A program made the position numbers and the translations under genes. The notes under the pieces are model-generated. The model was given only the letters and a program-made list of their open reading frames with translations, was not told the origin of the DNA and made no database searches. A DNA stretch of 6,112 bases, from positions 1-6,112 of the forward strand of contig CALDHQ010000113.1 in the NCBI GenBank assembly GCA_937894055.1. Direction: 5' to 3'. Of the stretch, positions 1 to 5,776 are shown one piece after another. This DNA is from an uncultured Polymorphobacter sp. (GTDB lineage Bacteria > Pseudomonadota > Alphaproteobacteria > Sphingomonadales > Sphingomonadaceae). How positions within the stretch are numbered: the first letter of the stretch is position 1; each line of letters opens with the position of its first letter.

Positions 1-38
1 AGGCTGGGCTAGTGGCCGGGTACGTGAGCATGGCCGGG

Positions 39-257
39 TTAGTTCTTTAGGAGCGCGACTAGCATCGAGAGCGCATAGATGATGCCCAGCCAGCTTAGCA
101 ACGTAAGCCCGAAGATCCGGGTTCGGGATTTTTTCGGGTTATCAGCCTTCAACACTTGCCTGCGCGAACGCCGTGATTTGTATTCTGCCCACAGCGAGGG
201 CGGAATGGCCCTGACCAGCGACAGCCGGCTGGCCAGCGCGGCCTCGGCCGCCGGGTA
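39..257 (-). pseudogene. C-terminal tail of an unknown small membrane protein (fragment)
   Basis: The minus-strand frame ends at a TAA stop (complement of 39-41). Its last ~25 residues form one hydrophobic segment (RIFGLTLLSWLGIIYALSM, then LVALLKN), preceded by a basic stretch (NPKKSRTR). This is what a single membrane-spanning tail with a positively charged cytoplasmic flank looks like. Further upstream in the same frame (about 170-257, with residues such as LSLVRAIPPSLWAEY) I recognise no family, and the frame then runs straight into an Lrp-type helix-turn-helix that does not belong with it. I therefore treat it as a piece of an unidentified gene, perhaps of two genes. The exact upstream limit is unknown; 257 is only where the Lrp-like part ends. 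Confidence 0.3.
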
Positions 258-419
258 GCGGTCCAGGATGGTGACGCGGCGCTGGATGACGCCCGCGTCT
301 TCCAGTCTCTTGATCCGGCGCCAGCACGGGCTGGACGAGAGTCCGACCCGTTCGGCGATCTCGGCGACCCAGCCGCTGGGGTCCTTTAAGAAGCCGGCCT
401 CGAGAGCGGCCTTGTCTAG
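258..419 (-). pseudogene. Lrp/AsnC family regulator, N-terminal helix-turn-helix fragment
   Basis: The minus strand encodes a very typical Lrp/AsnC DNA-binding segment: VAEIAERVGLSSSPCWRRI, followed by KRLEDAGVIQRRVTILDR (codons 258-368). These are the recognition helix with the SSSPCWRR signature and the start of the wing. Upstream, LDKAALEAGFLKDPSGW (about 369-419) lines up loosely with the usual N-terminal helix, but it is about two residues short and poorly conserved. A complete member is about 150-160 residues, with a C-terminal RAM ligand-binding domain after the helix-turn-helix. Here the frame after ILDR turns into unrelated sequence and no RAM domain follows. Another minus frame reads ITAFAQASVEG just before a stop near 142, which faintly resembles a RAM start, but this is too short to rely on. 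Family assignment of the helix-turn-helix is good; the gene is broken or artificially joined. Confidence 0.62.
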
Positions 420-726
420 CGTGGCGCCGCGGCTGATGGCGAGCATTGGCATTTTTCTGATGAGCCTGTCGGTTGGCCTGATGCACATCACGATCGTGCG
501 CTTCATCCATGGGCCCTTGCGCAAGTACCTCTACATTGCGCCGGCGTTGCTACTGGGTGTAGTGCACCCCCTGACTTACGGCGACACGCAAGTTACTGTG
601 GGCATTGCCAACCTGGTTTTTGGCATGCAAGGCCTGGGGGCCGCGCGTGACCTTTTGCGCGTGGCAGGCACGATCCGGTGGCGCTGGCCTGCCTGGCCGA
701 GGTCGAACATGCGCACGGGGCGCGAG
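420..726. other. Stretch of about 300 bases with no recognisable gene
   Basis: All I can say is that a plus-strand frame stays open throughout and, between about 440 and 630, translates to a rather hydrophobic sequence (for example GIFLMSLSVGLMHITIV and LYIAPALLLGVV). That could be part of a membrane protein. A minus-strand frame is also open to 524. Base composition around 500-630 is visibly less GC-rich than the core of the window. I found no ribosome binding site, start codon or family motif, so I call no gene. It is probably one or more further short pieces of the left-end mosaic. Confidence 0.4.
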
Positions 727-828
727 GCGCCGCCGACGCTGGTCATCTGGGGCAAGCAGGACGAGGTCATTCCGTCCGCCCATGCCCAGAACCTGCCGGG
801 CGCGAAAGTGCATGTCATCGCCAATGCC
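727..828 (+). pseudogene. Alpha/beta hydrolase C-terminal fragment (first of two)
   Basis: The translation PPTLVIWGKQDEVIPSAH, followed by a segment ending PGAKVHVIANA, is the late-strand/acidic-residue block of an alpha/beta-fold hydrolase. In this family the D of the GKQDE segment is the catalytic acid position, and the family normally continues at once with a GH motif carrying the catalytic histidine. It resembles the hydrolase family that includes the AcoC-like proteins. Instead of that histidine block, the frame passes into a second hydrolase whose own acid and histidine blocks come later. Neither the nucleophile elbow nor any N-terminal part is present upstream. I see this as a short piece of one gene joined to another. 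Confidence 0.6.
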
Positions 829-1131
829 GACAGCTTCGAGCGCGGCAGCACCGGCTGGTTCGCCGCGCAGTTCATGAAAACCAACAAGATCGACGGCGAA
901 GCGGTGGCGCATGTCCTGCGCGCGCAGCCGGTGACCCCGCTCGAAACGCTCAAGGCGCTGGCGACGCCGGTGCTGGTCGTTTGCGGCAAGGATGACGCCG
1001 ATAATGGCTCTGCCCCCGAGCTTGCGGCGACACTGCCGCACGCGACTTACGTCGAGGTGCCGGGCAACCACATGAGCGCGGTGACCATGCCGGCGCTGGG
1101 TATCGCGATGCGGGATTTTCTGCTGGCTTGA
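829..1131 (+). pseudogene. Alpha/beta hydrolase, C-terminal third (second of two)
   Basis: About 100 residues ending in a TGA stop just before 1132. It begins DSFERGSTGWFAAQFM, which looks like a cap or linker region. It then has TPVLVVCGKDDADNGSAPEL, carrying the predicted catalytic acid, and VPGNHMSAV, carrying the predicted catalytic histidine about 15 residues from the mid-point of the final helix. Substrate cannot be told from this. The nucleophile (G-x-S-x-G) that should lie upstream is absent, because the sequence before 829 belongs to a different hydrolase. The codon use matches the core genes, and the stop lies 59 bases before the next start on the same strand. It is therefore plausibly the true left neighbour of the peptidase gene, with its 5' part replaced by the chimeric left end. 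Confidence 0.65.
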
Positions 1132-1190
1132 CGCCGCGCGTGCAGCACTGTTGATGTGCGCCCATGCACCAATTCGGGGAGTTTGCTTGT

Positions 1191-3029
1191 ATGAAGACCA
1201 TCGTTTCAACGCTGGCGCTTGGCGCCGCACTGCTGGCGGGCGCGCCGGTCATGGCTGCCGCGGCAACACCCGCCAAGGTTGCTGCCGTGCCGACCGCCGC
1301 CGAAGCCGACAAGTTCATCGCCGATGCCGAGGCCGAGCTGCGCGCCTTTTCACTGTACGGCAGCCGCATCGCCTGGGTGAATGCCACCTATATCACCGAC
1401 GACACCGATGCGCTGGCGGCCAAGGTCGGCACCGAGGGCACCGAAATGGGGGTGCGCCTGGCCAAGGGCGCGGCGCGTTTCAACGCGACGCCGGGACTGA
1501 GCTATGACACGCGGCGCCAGCTCGACATCCTCAAGCTCGGGCTGACCTTGCCCGCCCCCGATACGCCGGGTGCGGCGGCCGAGTTGGCAACCATCGGCAC
1601 GCGGATGCAGTCGAGCTACGGCAAGGGCAAGGGCACCGTCAAAGGCGTGCCGACCGGTGGCAACGACATCGAGGCGCTGATGGCAACCTCGCGCGACCCG
1701 GCGGTGACTGCCGAAATGTGGCAATCGTGGCACAAGGTCGGCGCGCCGATGCGGTCGGACTATGCGCGCATGGTCGCAATCGCCAACGAGGGCGCGCGCG
1801 AGCTCGGCTACAAGGATGTCGGGGCGATGTGGCGCGCCGGCTATGACATGGACCCCGACGCGTTCGCAGCGATGCAGAACCGGCTGCTCGACCAGTTGAT
1901 GCCGCTCTACACCGACCTGCACTGCTTCACCCGCACCCAGCTCAACAAGAAATACGGCGACGCCGTGCAAAAGAACACCGGCCCGATTCGTGCCGATCTG
2001 CTCGGCAACATGTGGGCTCAGGACTGGAGCGGCATCTATGATGTCGTCGCCCCGCCCGGCGCTGGTGCCATCGGCTTCGATACCGGTGAACTGCTCACCG
2101 CCAAGGGCTATGACCCGCTCAAGATGGTCAAGACCGGCGAGGGCTTCTTCTCGTCGATGGGCTTTGCGCCGCTGCCCGCGACTTTCTACGAACGCTCGCA
2201 GATCACCAAGCCGCTCGACCGCGAAGTCATCTGCCACGCCAGCGCCTGGAACCTCGATTCAAAGGACGATCTGCGCATCAAGATGTGCACCAAGGTCAAT
2301 GCCACCGATTTCGTGACGATCCACCACGAACTCGGCCACAACTATTACCAGCGCGCCTATAACAAGCTGCCGTTCCTGTATCAGAATTCGGCCAACGACG
2401 GCTTCCACGAAGCGCTCGGCGACTTTGTCGGGCTTTCGGTGACGCCCGAATATCTCGTCCAGATCGGCTTGCTCGACCCCGCCAAGGTGCCCGATGCGTC
2501 GAAGGACATCGGCTTGCTGCTGCGCCAGGCTATGGAAAAGGTGCCGGGCATGCCATGGACCTATGTCGTCGACAAATGGCGCTGGGGCGTGTTCTCGGGC
2601 GAAACGCCGGCGAGCGCCTATAATGCCTCGTGGACCGACCTGCGCGAGCAATATCAGGGCATCACGCCGCCGGTCGCGCGCTCGGAGGCCGATTTCGACG
2701 CGGGCGCCAAATACCACGTCCCCGCCGGCGTACCCTATGCCCGCTATTTCCTGGCGCGCGTGCTGCAGTTCCAATTCTATCAGGCGGCGTGCAAGCAGGC
2801 CGGCTGGACGGGGCCGCTGCACCGCTGCAGCATCTATAACAACAAGGAAGTCGGCACCAAGCTCAACGCGATGATGGCGATGGGCGCGTCGAAGCCCTGG
2901 CCCGATGCGCTGGAAAAGTTCACCGGCAGCCGCGAGATGGATGCGGGTGCGGTGCTGGCGTATTTTGCGCCGCTGCAGGTCTGGCTCAAGGAACAGAACA
3001 AGGGGCAGCAGTGCGGGTGGAGCAGCTAG
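1191..3029 (+). CDS. Secreted M2-family peptidyl-dipeptidase (ACE-like zinc metallopeptidase)
   Basis: A 612-residue protein of the angiotensin-converting-enzyme family (M2), which removes C-terminal dipeptides from peptides. I choose the ATG at 1191 over the one nine codons earlier (1164) for two reasons: GGGGAG at 1176-1181 sits 9 bases upstream, and the protein then opens with a clean signal peptide (MKTIVSTLALGAALLAG, cleavage likely near residues 22-25). This implies action in the periplasm or outside the cell. The zinc motif HELGH is at residues 379-383, with catalytic E380. The third zinc ligand is E407 in NDGFHEALGD, with the same 24-residue spacing as in human testis ACE. Equivalents of ACE K511, H513, Y520, R522 and Y523 are all present as K507, H509, Y516, R518 and Y519, so substrate carboxylate, transition-state and chloride contacts look intact. 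The cysteines in CKQAGW and PLHRC resemble the ACE disulphide. The gene looks complete and active. It probably scavenges peptides, but its physiological substrate is unknown. Confidence 0.92.
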   Translation: MKTIVSTLALGAALLAGAPVMAAAATPAKVAAVPTAAEADKFIADAEAELRAFSLYGSRIAWVNATYITDDTDALAAKVGTEGTEMGVRLAKGAARFNATPGLSYDTRRQLDILKLGLTLPAPDTPGAAAELATIGTRMQSSYGKGKGTVKGVPTGGNDIEALMATSRDPAVTAEMWQSWHKVGAPMRSDYARMVAIANEGARELGYKDVGAMWRAGYDMDPDAFAAMQNRLLDQLMPLYTDLHCFTRTQLNKKYGDAVQKNTGPIRADLLGNMWAQDWSGIYDVVAPPGAGAIGFDTGELLTAKGYDPLKMVKTGEGFFSSMGFAPLPATFYERSQITKPLDREVICHASAWNLDSKDDLRIKMCTKVNATDFVTIHHELGHNYYQRAYNKLPFLYQNSANDGFHEALGDFVGLSVTPEYLVQIGLLDPAKVPDASKDIGLLLRQAMEKVPGMPWTYVVDKWRWGVFSGETPASAYNASWTDLREQYQGITPPVARSEADFDAGAKYHVPAGVPYARYFLARVLQFQFYQAACKQAGWTGPLHRCSIYNNKEVGTKLNAMMAMGASKPWPDALEKFTGSREMDAGAVLAYFAPLQVWLKEQNKGQQCGWSS

Positions 3030-3037
3030 CGCGGCCA

Positions 3038-3080
3038 GCGCGTAAGCCGAAATTTGCACAGCAAATTTAGTCTTACGCGC
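3038..3080. repeat. Two-storey inverted repeat after the M2 peptidase gene
   Basis: An outer perfect 9-bp stem (GCGCGTAAG 3038-3046 with CTTACGCGC 3072-3080) encloses a 3x3 internal mismatch. Inside it is a perfect 8-bp AT-rich stem (AAATTTGC 3050-3057 with GCAAATTT 3061-3068) closed by an ACA loop. It starts 9 bases after the stop codon. There is no T-run on either side, so it is not a canonical intrinsic terminator. It may still help end or protect the transcript, or be a copy of a dispersed intergenic palindrome. Confidence 0.75.
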
Positions 3081-3107
3081 GGACTCGCGCGCTGCCGGCC
3101 GGCGGGG

Positions 3108-3127
3108 CAGCGGCTTTCGAGCCGCTG
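3108..3127. repeat. GC hairpin with TTCG loop in the convergent intergenic region
   Basis: A perfect 8-bp stem (CAGCGGCT 3108-3115 with AGCCGCTG 3120-3127) has a TTCG tetraloop. It sits between the convergent peptidase and peroxiredoxin genes. A self-complementary GCCGGCCGGC (3094-3103) lies just upstream. No T-tract follows on either strand. Confidence 0.7.
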
Positions 3128-3139
3128 AACCCGTCCGAC

Positions 3140-3160
3140 GGCGCGGGCTTTGCCCGCGCC
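3140..3160. terminator. Strong GC hairpin 3' of the peroxiredoxin gene (possible terminator)
   Basis: A perfect 9-bp all-GC stem (GGCGCGGGC 3140-3148 with GCCCGCGCC 3152-3160) has a three-base TTT loop. It lies 10 bases beyond the peroxiredoxin stop codon (on the minus strand) and could stop transcripts from both convergent genes. It lacks the usual U-run, so intrinsic termination is only a possibility. Confidence 0.5.
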
Positions 3161-3170
3161 CGCTTCCTGC

Positions 3171-3656
3171 CTACTTCAGCTGCTCAAGCAAATGCTCAGC
3201 CGAAGACACCTTGAACGCGCCCGGCTCTTCAATATTGAGCTCGACCACCTTGCCGTCCTTGACCAGCATCGAAAAGCGCTGGCCGCGCAGCCCCATGCCG
3301 AACTTCGACCCGTCCATCGTCAGCCCGAGCGCCTTGACGAAGTCGCCGTTGCCGTCGGCCAGCATCGTGACGTTTTCGCCGACATTGGCGTTCTTGCCCC
3401 AGGCACCCATGACGAACACGTCGTTGACCGAAATGCAGACGATTTCGTCGATGCCGCGCGCCTTGATGTCGCCGGCGTGGGTGATGTAGCCGGGCAAGTG
3501 CTTGGCCGAACATGTCGGGGTGAAGGCGCCGGGCACCGAAAACAGCGCCACGGTGCGCCCGCCGAACAGCGCTTCGGTGGTGATCGGCGCGGGGCCGGCT
3601 TCGGTCATCTTCATCAGCACGGCGGCAGGAACCTTATCGCCAACAGCAACGGTCAT
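3171..3656 (-). CDS. Prx5/type II peroxiredoxin
   Basis: A 161-residue thiol peroxidase that reduces hydrogen peroxide and organic hydroperoxides in the cytoplasm. It is full length for the bacterial Prx5/PrxII subfamily. The peroxidatic cysteine is C49 in PGAFTPTCS. A second cysteine, C74 (DEIVCISVND), lies 25 residues later at the position of the resolving cysteine of type II peroxiredoxins, so an atypical two-cysteine cycle is likely. Whether thioredoxin or glutaredoxin recycles it cannot be told. The active-site arginine is R127 in QRFSML. The start at 3656 is supported by GAGGGAG on the minus strand (3670-3664), 7 bases upstream. The open frame continues far upstream, but that part is antisense to yqgE and lacks family similarity. 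The gene is divergent from yqgE across 81 bases and convergent with the M2 peptidase gene. Confidence 0.94.
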   Translation of the reverse strand: MTVAVGDKVPAAVLMKMTEAGPAPITTEALFGGRTVALFSVPGAFTPTCSAKHLPGYITHAGDIKARGIDEIVCISVNDVFVMGAWGKNANVGENVTMLADGNGDFVKALGLTMDGSKFGMGLRGQRFSMLVKDGKVVELNIEEPGAFKVSSAEHLLEQLK

Positions 3657-3688
3657 GGACTTTCTCCCTCTTGGATTGTGCGACTTGA

Positions 3689-3728
3689 ATAGCCGTGGCC
3701 GCTGGCGGCGTCCAGCGCACACGGCTAT
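3689..3728. promoter_or_regulatory. Extended inverted repeat between the divergent peroxiredoxin and yqgE starts
   Basis: A perfect 9-bp outer repeat (ATAGCCGTG 3689-3697 with CACGGCTAT 3720-3728) encloses a second 6-bp inverted repeat (CGCTGG 3700-3705 with CCAGCG 3712-3717). Together they fill half of the 81-base divergent gap and end 10 bases before the yqgE ATG. No clear Shine-Dalgarno sequence precedes that ATG, and I could not pick out a convincing -35/-10 pair for either gene. The element could be an operator for both genes or a hairpin at the 5' end of the yqgE message. The structure is seen directly; the role is inferred. Confidence 0.55.
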
Positions 3729-3737
3729 CATGCCTTT

Positions 3738-4328
3738 ATGACCGATAGTCGCACCCTCGACCCCCCCTATCTTGTCGGCCAGCTGCTGCTGTCGCTGCCC
3801 GGCATCGGCGACCCGCGCTTCGAACGCGCGGTCATCGCGATGTGCGTGCACGACGGCGACGGTGCGCTCGGCATCATGATCAACCAGCCGCTGGAGGGCA
3901 TCACCGCGCGCGACCTGATGGCGCAGCTCGACATCGATCCCGGGGTGACGCCGCCGGCACCGGTGTTCGGCGGCGGCCCGGTCGAGCCGGGGCGCGGCTT
4001 CGTGCTGCACAGCGCCGATTACGAAGGCCAGAGCACCATCGCGGTGTCGGCAGGCACCGGCCCGCTGCGCTGGGGGCTGACCTCGACGCTCGATATCCTC
4101 AACGACATCGCCGCCGGCCGTGGACCCAAGAACTGGTTGATGGCAGTCGGTTACACCGGCTGGGGGGCAGGGCAGCTCGACGGCGAAATGCTGCGCCACG
4201 GCTGGCAGGCGGCACCCGCCGAGGATGCACTGCTGTGGGAAACCCGCCCCGACAAGCGCTGGACGGCGGCCTATGCCGCGATCGGCATCAACGCGCAGAT
4301 GCTCAGCCCGACCGTCGGCCGCGCCTGA
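3738..4328 (+). CDS. yqgE: YqgE/AlgH family protein (UPF0301)
   Basis: A 196-residue protein, the normal size for the family. Conserved blocks appear in order: LVGQLLLSLPGIGDPRFERAV at the start, GALGIMINQPL near residue 50, VFGGGPVEPGRGFVLH near 75-90, and VGYTGWGAGQLDGEM near 135-150. A tail then includes RWTAAYAAIGI, which matches the known E. coli YqgE pattern closely. The molecular function is not established; AlgH in Pseudomonas was named from alginate regulation, but the family is widespread without alginate. No signal peptide or membrane segment is visible, so it is presumably cytoplasmic. The ATG at 3738 is the only start that keeps the full conserved N-terminus, although no good Shine-Dalgarno is seen. 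An out-of-frame ATG at 3730 can be ignored. The gene is divergent from the peroxiredoxin gene. Confidence 0.93.
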   Translation: MTDSRTLDPPYLVGQLLLSLPGIGDPRFERAVIAMCVHDGDGALGIMINQPLEGITARDLMAQLDIDPGVTPPAPVFGGGPVEPGRGFVLHSADYEGQSTIAVSAGTGPLRWGLTSTLDILNDIAAGRGPKNWLMAVGYTGWGAGQLDGEMLRHGWQAAPAEDALLWETRPDKRWTAAYAAIGINAQMLSPTVGRA

Positions 4329-4365
4329 GGCGTTGCGCTGAATCGGATAAATCGGGCGACTGTGG

Positions 4366-4394
4366 TTGCGTTTGCAGCGCACCCCCGCTATAGG
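4366..4394 (+). promoter_or_regulatory. Probable sigma70-type promoter of the rpmI-rplT operon
   Basis: TTGCGT (4366-4371) and TATAGG (4389-4394) are separated by 17 bases and lie about 80 bases before rpmI. The GCTATAGG core is a good housekeeping-type -10 element for a high-GC alphaproteobacterium. Transcription would start near 4401. This was judged by eye only. Confidence 0.55.
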
Positions 4395-4400
4395 CCCACG

Positions 4401-4472
4401 CTTCGCATGACCGAACGGCCCGGCTGAATGGGCTGCCGTGGCTGTTCAATGATGCGTCCATAGGAGACGAAA
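4401..4472 (+). promoter_or_regulatory. 5' leader of rpmI with possible hairpin and mini-ORFs
   Basis: Between the putative start of transcription and rpmI, ACGGC (4415-4419) can pair with GCCGT (4435-4439). An alternative inner pairing is GCCC (4418-4421) with GGGC (4430-4433). Two very short frames also occur: ATG at 4407 encoding MTERPG, and ATG-ATG at 4449 encoding MMRP, whose TAG overlaps the rpmI ribosome binding site. Ribosomal protein L20 is known to repress its own operon through the leader in some bacteria. Whether this leader does the same cannot be judged from one sequence. Confidence 0.3.
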
Positions 4473-4679
4473 ATGCCCAAGCTCAAGACCAAGAGCGGTG
4501 TGAAGAAACGCTTCAAGATCACCGCAAACGGCAAGGTCAAGCACGGTGTCGTTGGCAAGCGCCACCGCCTGATCAGCCACAACGCAAAGTATATTCGCCA
4601 GAACCGCGGGACCAAAGTGATCTCCGAGGCAGATGCCCGGACGATCAAGCTTTGGGCACCCTACGGCCTGCGCAAGTAA
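4473..4679 (+). CDS. rpmI: 50S ribosomal protein L35
   Basis: A 68-residue, highly basic protein of the large ribosomal subunit. It opens with the hallmark [17 protein letters not shown] and contains [18 protein letters not shown], with the C-terminus APYGLRK. Length and sequence are standard for alphaproteobacteria. The ribosome binding site AGGAGA (4462-4467) lies 5 bases before the ATG. It is followed after 12 bases by rplT on the same strand, the usual L35-L20 operon. Unlike the gammaproteobacterial arrangement, infC is not directly upstream (yqgE is). Confidence 0.97.
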   Translation: MPKLKTKSGVKKRFKITANGKVKHGVVGKRHRLISHNAKYIRQNRGTKVISEADARTIKLWAPYGLRK

Positions 4680-4691
4680 GGGAGACCGCAC

Positions 4692-5072
4692 ATGGCACGT
4701 GTCAAACGCGGGACGACCTCGCACGCCCGTCACAAGCGGGTTCTGGAACAGGCGAAGGGCTATTATGGCCGTCGCAAGAACACCATCCGCATCGCGCGGC
4801 AGGCCGTCGAAAAGGCCGGCCAGTACGCGTACCGCGATCGCAAGGTCAACAAGCGCAACTTCCGCGCGCTGTGGATCCAGCGCATCAACGCGGCAACGCG
4901 TGAAGTCGGCCTGACCTATGGCAACTTTATGCACGGGCTCAAGCTCGCGTCGATCGAACTGGACCGCAAGGTCTTGGCCGACATCGCGATGCACGAGCCC
5001 GATGTGTTCCGCGCCATCGTCGCGCAGGCGCAAGCCGCGCTCGATGCCCGCCCGGCGGTTGCCACCGCTTAA
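4692..5072 (+). CDS. rplT: 50S ribosomal protein L20
   Basis: A 126-residue protein that binds 23S rRNA early in assembly of the large subunit; in some bacteria it also represses its own operon. The signature [18 protein letters not shown] is followed by [19 protein letters not shown], then [17 protein letters not shown], and the globular C-terminal part with [20 protein letters not shown]. It is slightly longer than the E. coli protein because of an alanine-rich tail ([15 protein letters not shown]). GGGAG at 4680-4684 precedes the start by 7 bases, directly after the rpmI stop codon, so the two genes are surely co-transcribed. Confidence 0.97.
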   Translation: MARVKRGTTSHARHKRVLEQAKGYYGRRKNTIRIARQAVEKAGQYAYRDRKVNKRNFRALWIQRINAATREVGLTYGNFMHGLKLASIELDRKVLADIAMHEPDVFRAIVAQAQAALDARPAVATA

Positions 5073-5092
5073 GCGATCAGCATCAACGATTG

Positions 5093-5136
5093 AGAGGCGC
5101 GGGCGGCGAAGAGCTTCCCGCGCCTCTTTCGTTTTT
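5093..5136 (+). terminator. Intrinsic terminator of the rpmI-rplT operon
   Basis: A perfect 11-bp GC-rich stem (AGAGGCGCGGG 5093-5103 with CCCGCGCCTCT 5117-5127) has a 13-base loop and runs straight into TTTCGTTTTT. It lies about 20 bases after the rplT stop. This is a canonical Rho-independent terminator. It implies that pheS is transcribed mainly from its own promoter. Confidence 0.9.
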
Positions 5137-5158
5137 GGCGGCGCTCACCTAAACCACC

Positions 5159-5235
5159 GCCGTCATCCCCGCGCAGGCGGGGATCCATCTGCCGGCGACG
5201 CGAAGATGGATCCCCGCCTGCGCGGGGATGACGGC
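5159..5235. repeat. Perfect 32-bp inverted repeat (ATCCCCGC-type intergenic palindrome)
   Basis: Bases 5159-5190 are exactly complementary to 5204-5235, with a 13-base loop (5191-5203). Each arm also contains its own hairpin, CCCCGC-GCAG-GCGGGG (5167-5182, and its mirror). The GTCATCCCCGCGCAGGCGGG core followed by ATCCA is a REP-like palindrome that I recognise as scattered through intergenic regions of many high-GC proteobacteria. Here two copies stand tail to tail. The element lies between the operon terminator and pheS, and its right edge is 19 bases before the pheS ATG. Confidence 0.88.
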
Positions 5236-5254
5236 AAAGAAATGCGAGCATCCG

Positions 5255-5509
5255 ATGACCGATACCCTGCAAGCCGACCTGCTCAGCGCCATCGACGCTG
5301 CCGCCAGCCTTGATGCGCTCGAAGCCGTGCGCGTCGGCGCGCTCGGCAAGTCGGGCAGCGTCACCGCGCTGCTCAAGACGCTGGGCGGCATGTCGCCCGA
5401 CGAGCGCCAGGTCCAGGGGCCATTGCTCAACGGCCTGCGCGAGGCGGTGGCGGCGGCGCTCGCGGCGCGCAAGACGCTGCTCGAAACCACCGAAAAACTG
5501 GATGCAGCG
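5255..5509 (+). pseudogene. pheS: Phenylalanine-tRNA ligase alpha subunit, N-terminal fragment
   Basis: About 85 residues from [16 protein letters not shown] through [21 protein letters not shown], then [18 protein letters not shown] and [10 protein letters not shown]. They match the N-terminal helical (coiled-coil, tRNA-binding) domain of PheS, which with PheT charges tRNA-Phe. The full protein is about 330-360 residues. The catalytic class II domain is missing because the frame runs into a different gene, an M3 peptidase, at about 5495-5512. I prefer ATG 5255 to the in-frame ATG at 5228, which lies inside the palindromic repeat and would add nine residues of non-family sequence. Only a weak GCGAG precedes 5255. 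Its place after rplT is the usual order. The gene is probably intact in the real genome and only cut by a chimeric join here. Confidence 0.85.
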
Positions 5510-5776
5510 AATCGTGAATTGCGCCGCCTGATGTACGAAGCCTATATCACCCGCACTTCAGAACTGGCCCGCCAATATGGTCATGGTCAGCCAGAATGGG
5601 ATAACACTGAGAACATGCTCTCCCAGTTGCGCCTGCGCGATGAAGAGGCTCGGATGTTGGGCTTTGCTAATTACGCCGCCTTAAGTCTGGCACCCAAAAT
5701 GGCTCGTGATGTACCAGAAGTGGATCAGTTTCTGAGCAATATCGCCAAACGAGCCAAACCTTTTGCGGAAAAAGCT
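5510..5776 (+). pseudogene. prlC: M3-family oligopeptidase A, internal fragment
   Basis: From [19 protein letters not shown] through [20 protein letters not shown] to [17 protein letters not shown] and [16 protein letters not shown], the sequence matches the middle of oligopeptidase A (OpdA/PrlC), an M3 zinc metallopeptidase of about 680 residues that degrades short peptides in the cytoplasm. This part precedes the HEXXH zinc motif, which is absent, and the gene's own start is also absent. Base composition is clearly less GC-rich than pheS upstream, and the codons look gammaproteobacterial. It reads in frame with pheS by chance. Downstream it breaks at about 5770-5780, where the frame becomes antisense to another gene. 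Confidence 0.8.

Noticed and set aside
13..39. Short direct repeat TGGCCGGGT at 13-21 and 31-39
   Set aside because: Nine bases repeated once in GC-rich DNA at a contig edge is not distinguishable from chance.
268..1131. A single 287-residue plus-strand protein across the left end
   Set aside because: The frame is open but crosses an antisense Lrp helix-turn-helix, an unassigned region and two different hydrolase pieces. There is no ribosome binding site and no family spans it.
1350..3059. Long minus-strand open frames opposite the M2 peptidase gene
   Set aside because: They are typical GC-rich antisense shadows, full of arginine and glycine runs, with no domain or start signal.
3171..4382. 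A longer minus-strand protein of about 400 residues containing the peroxiredoxin
   Set aside because: The upstream portion is the shadow of yqgE. The peroxiredoxin has its own ATG at 3656 with a good ribosome binding site and a normal family length.
5159..5235. CRISPR repeat or attachment site
   Set aside because: There are only two mirrored arms with a 13-base loop, no regular direct repeats or spacers, and no integrase nearby. It fits a REP-like palindrome.
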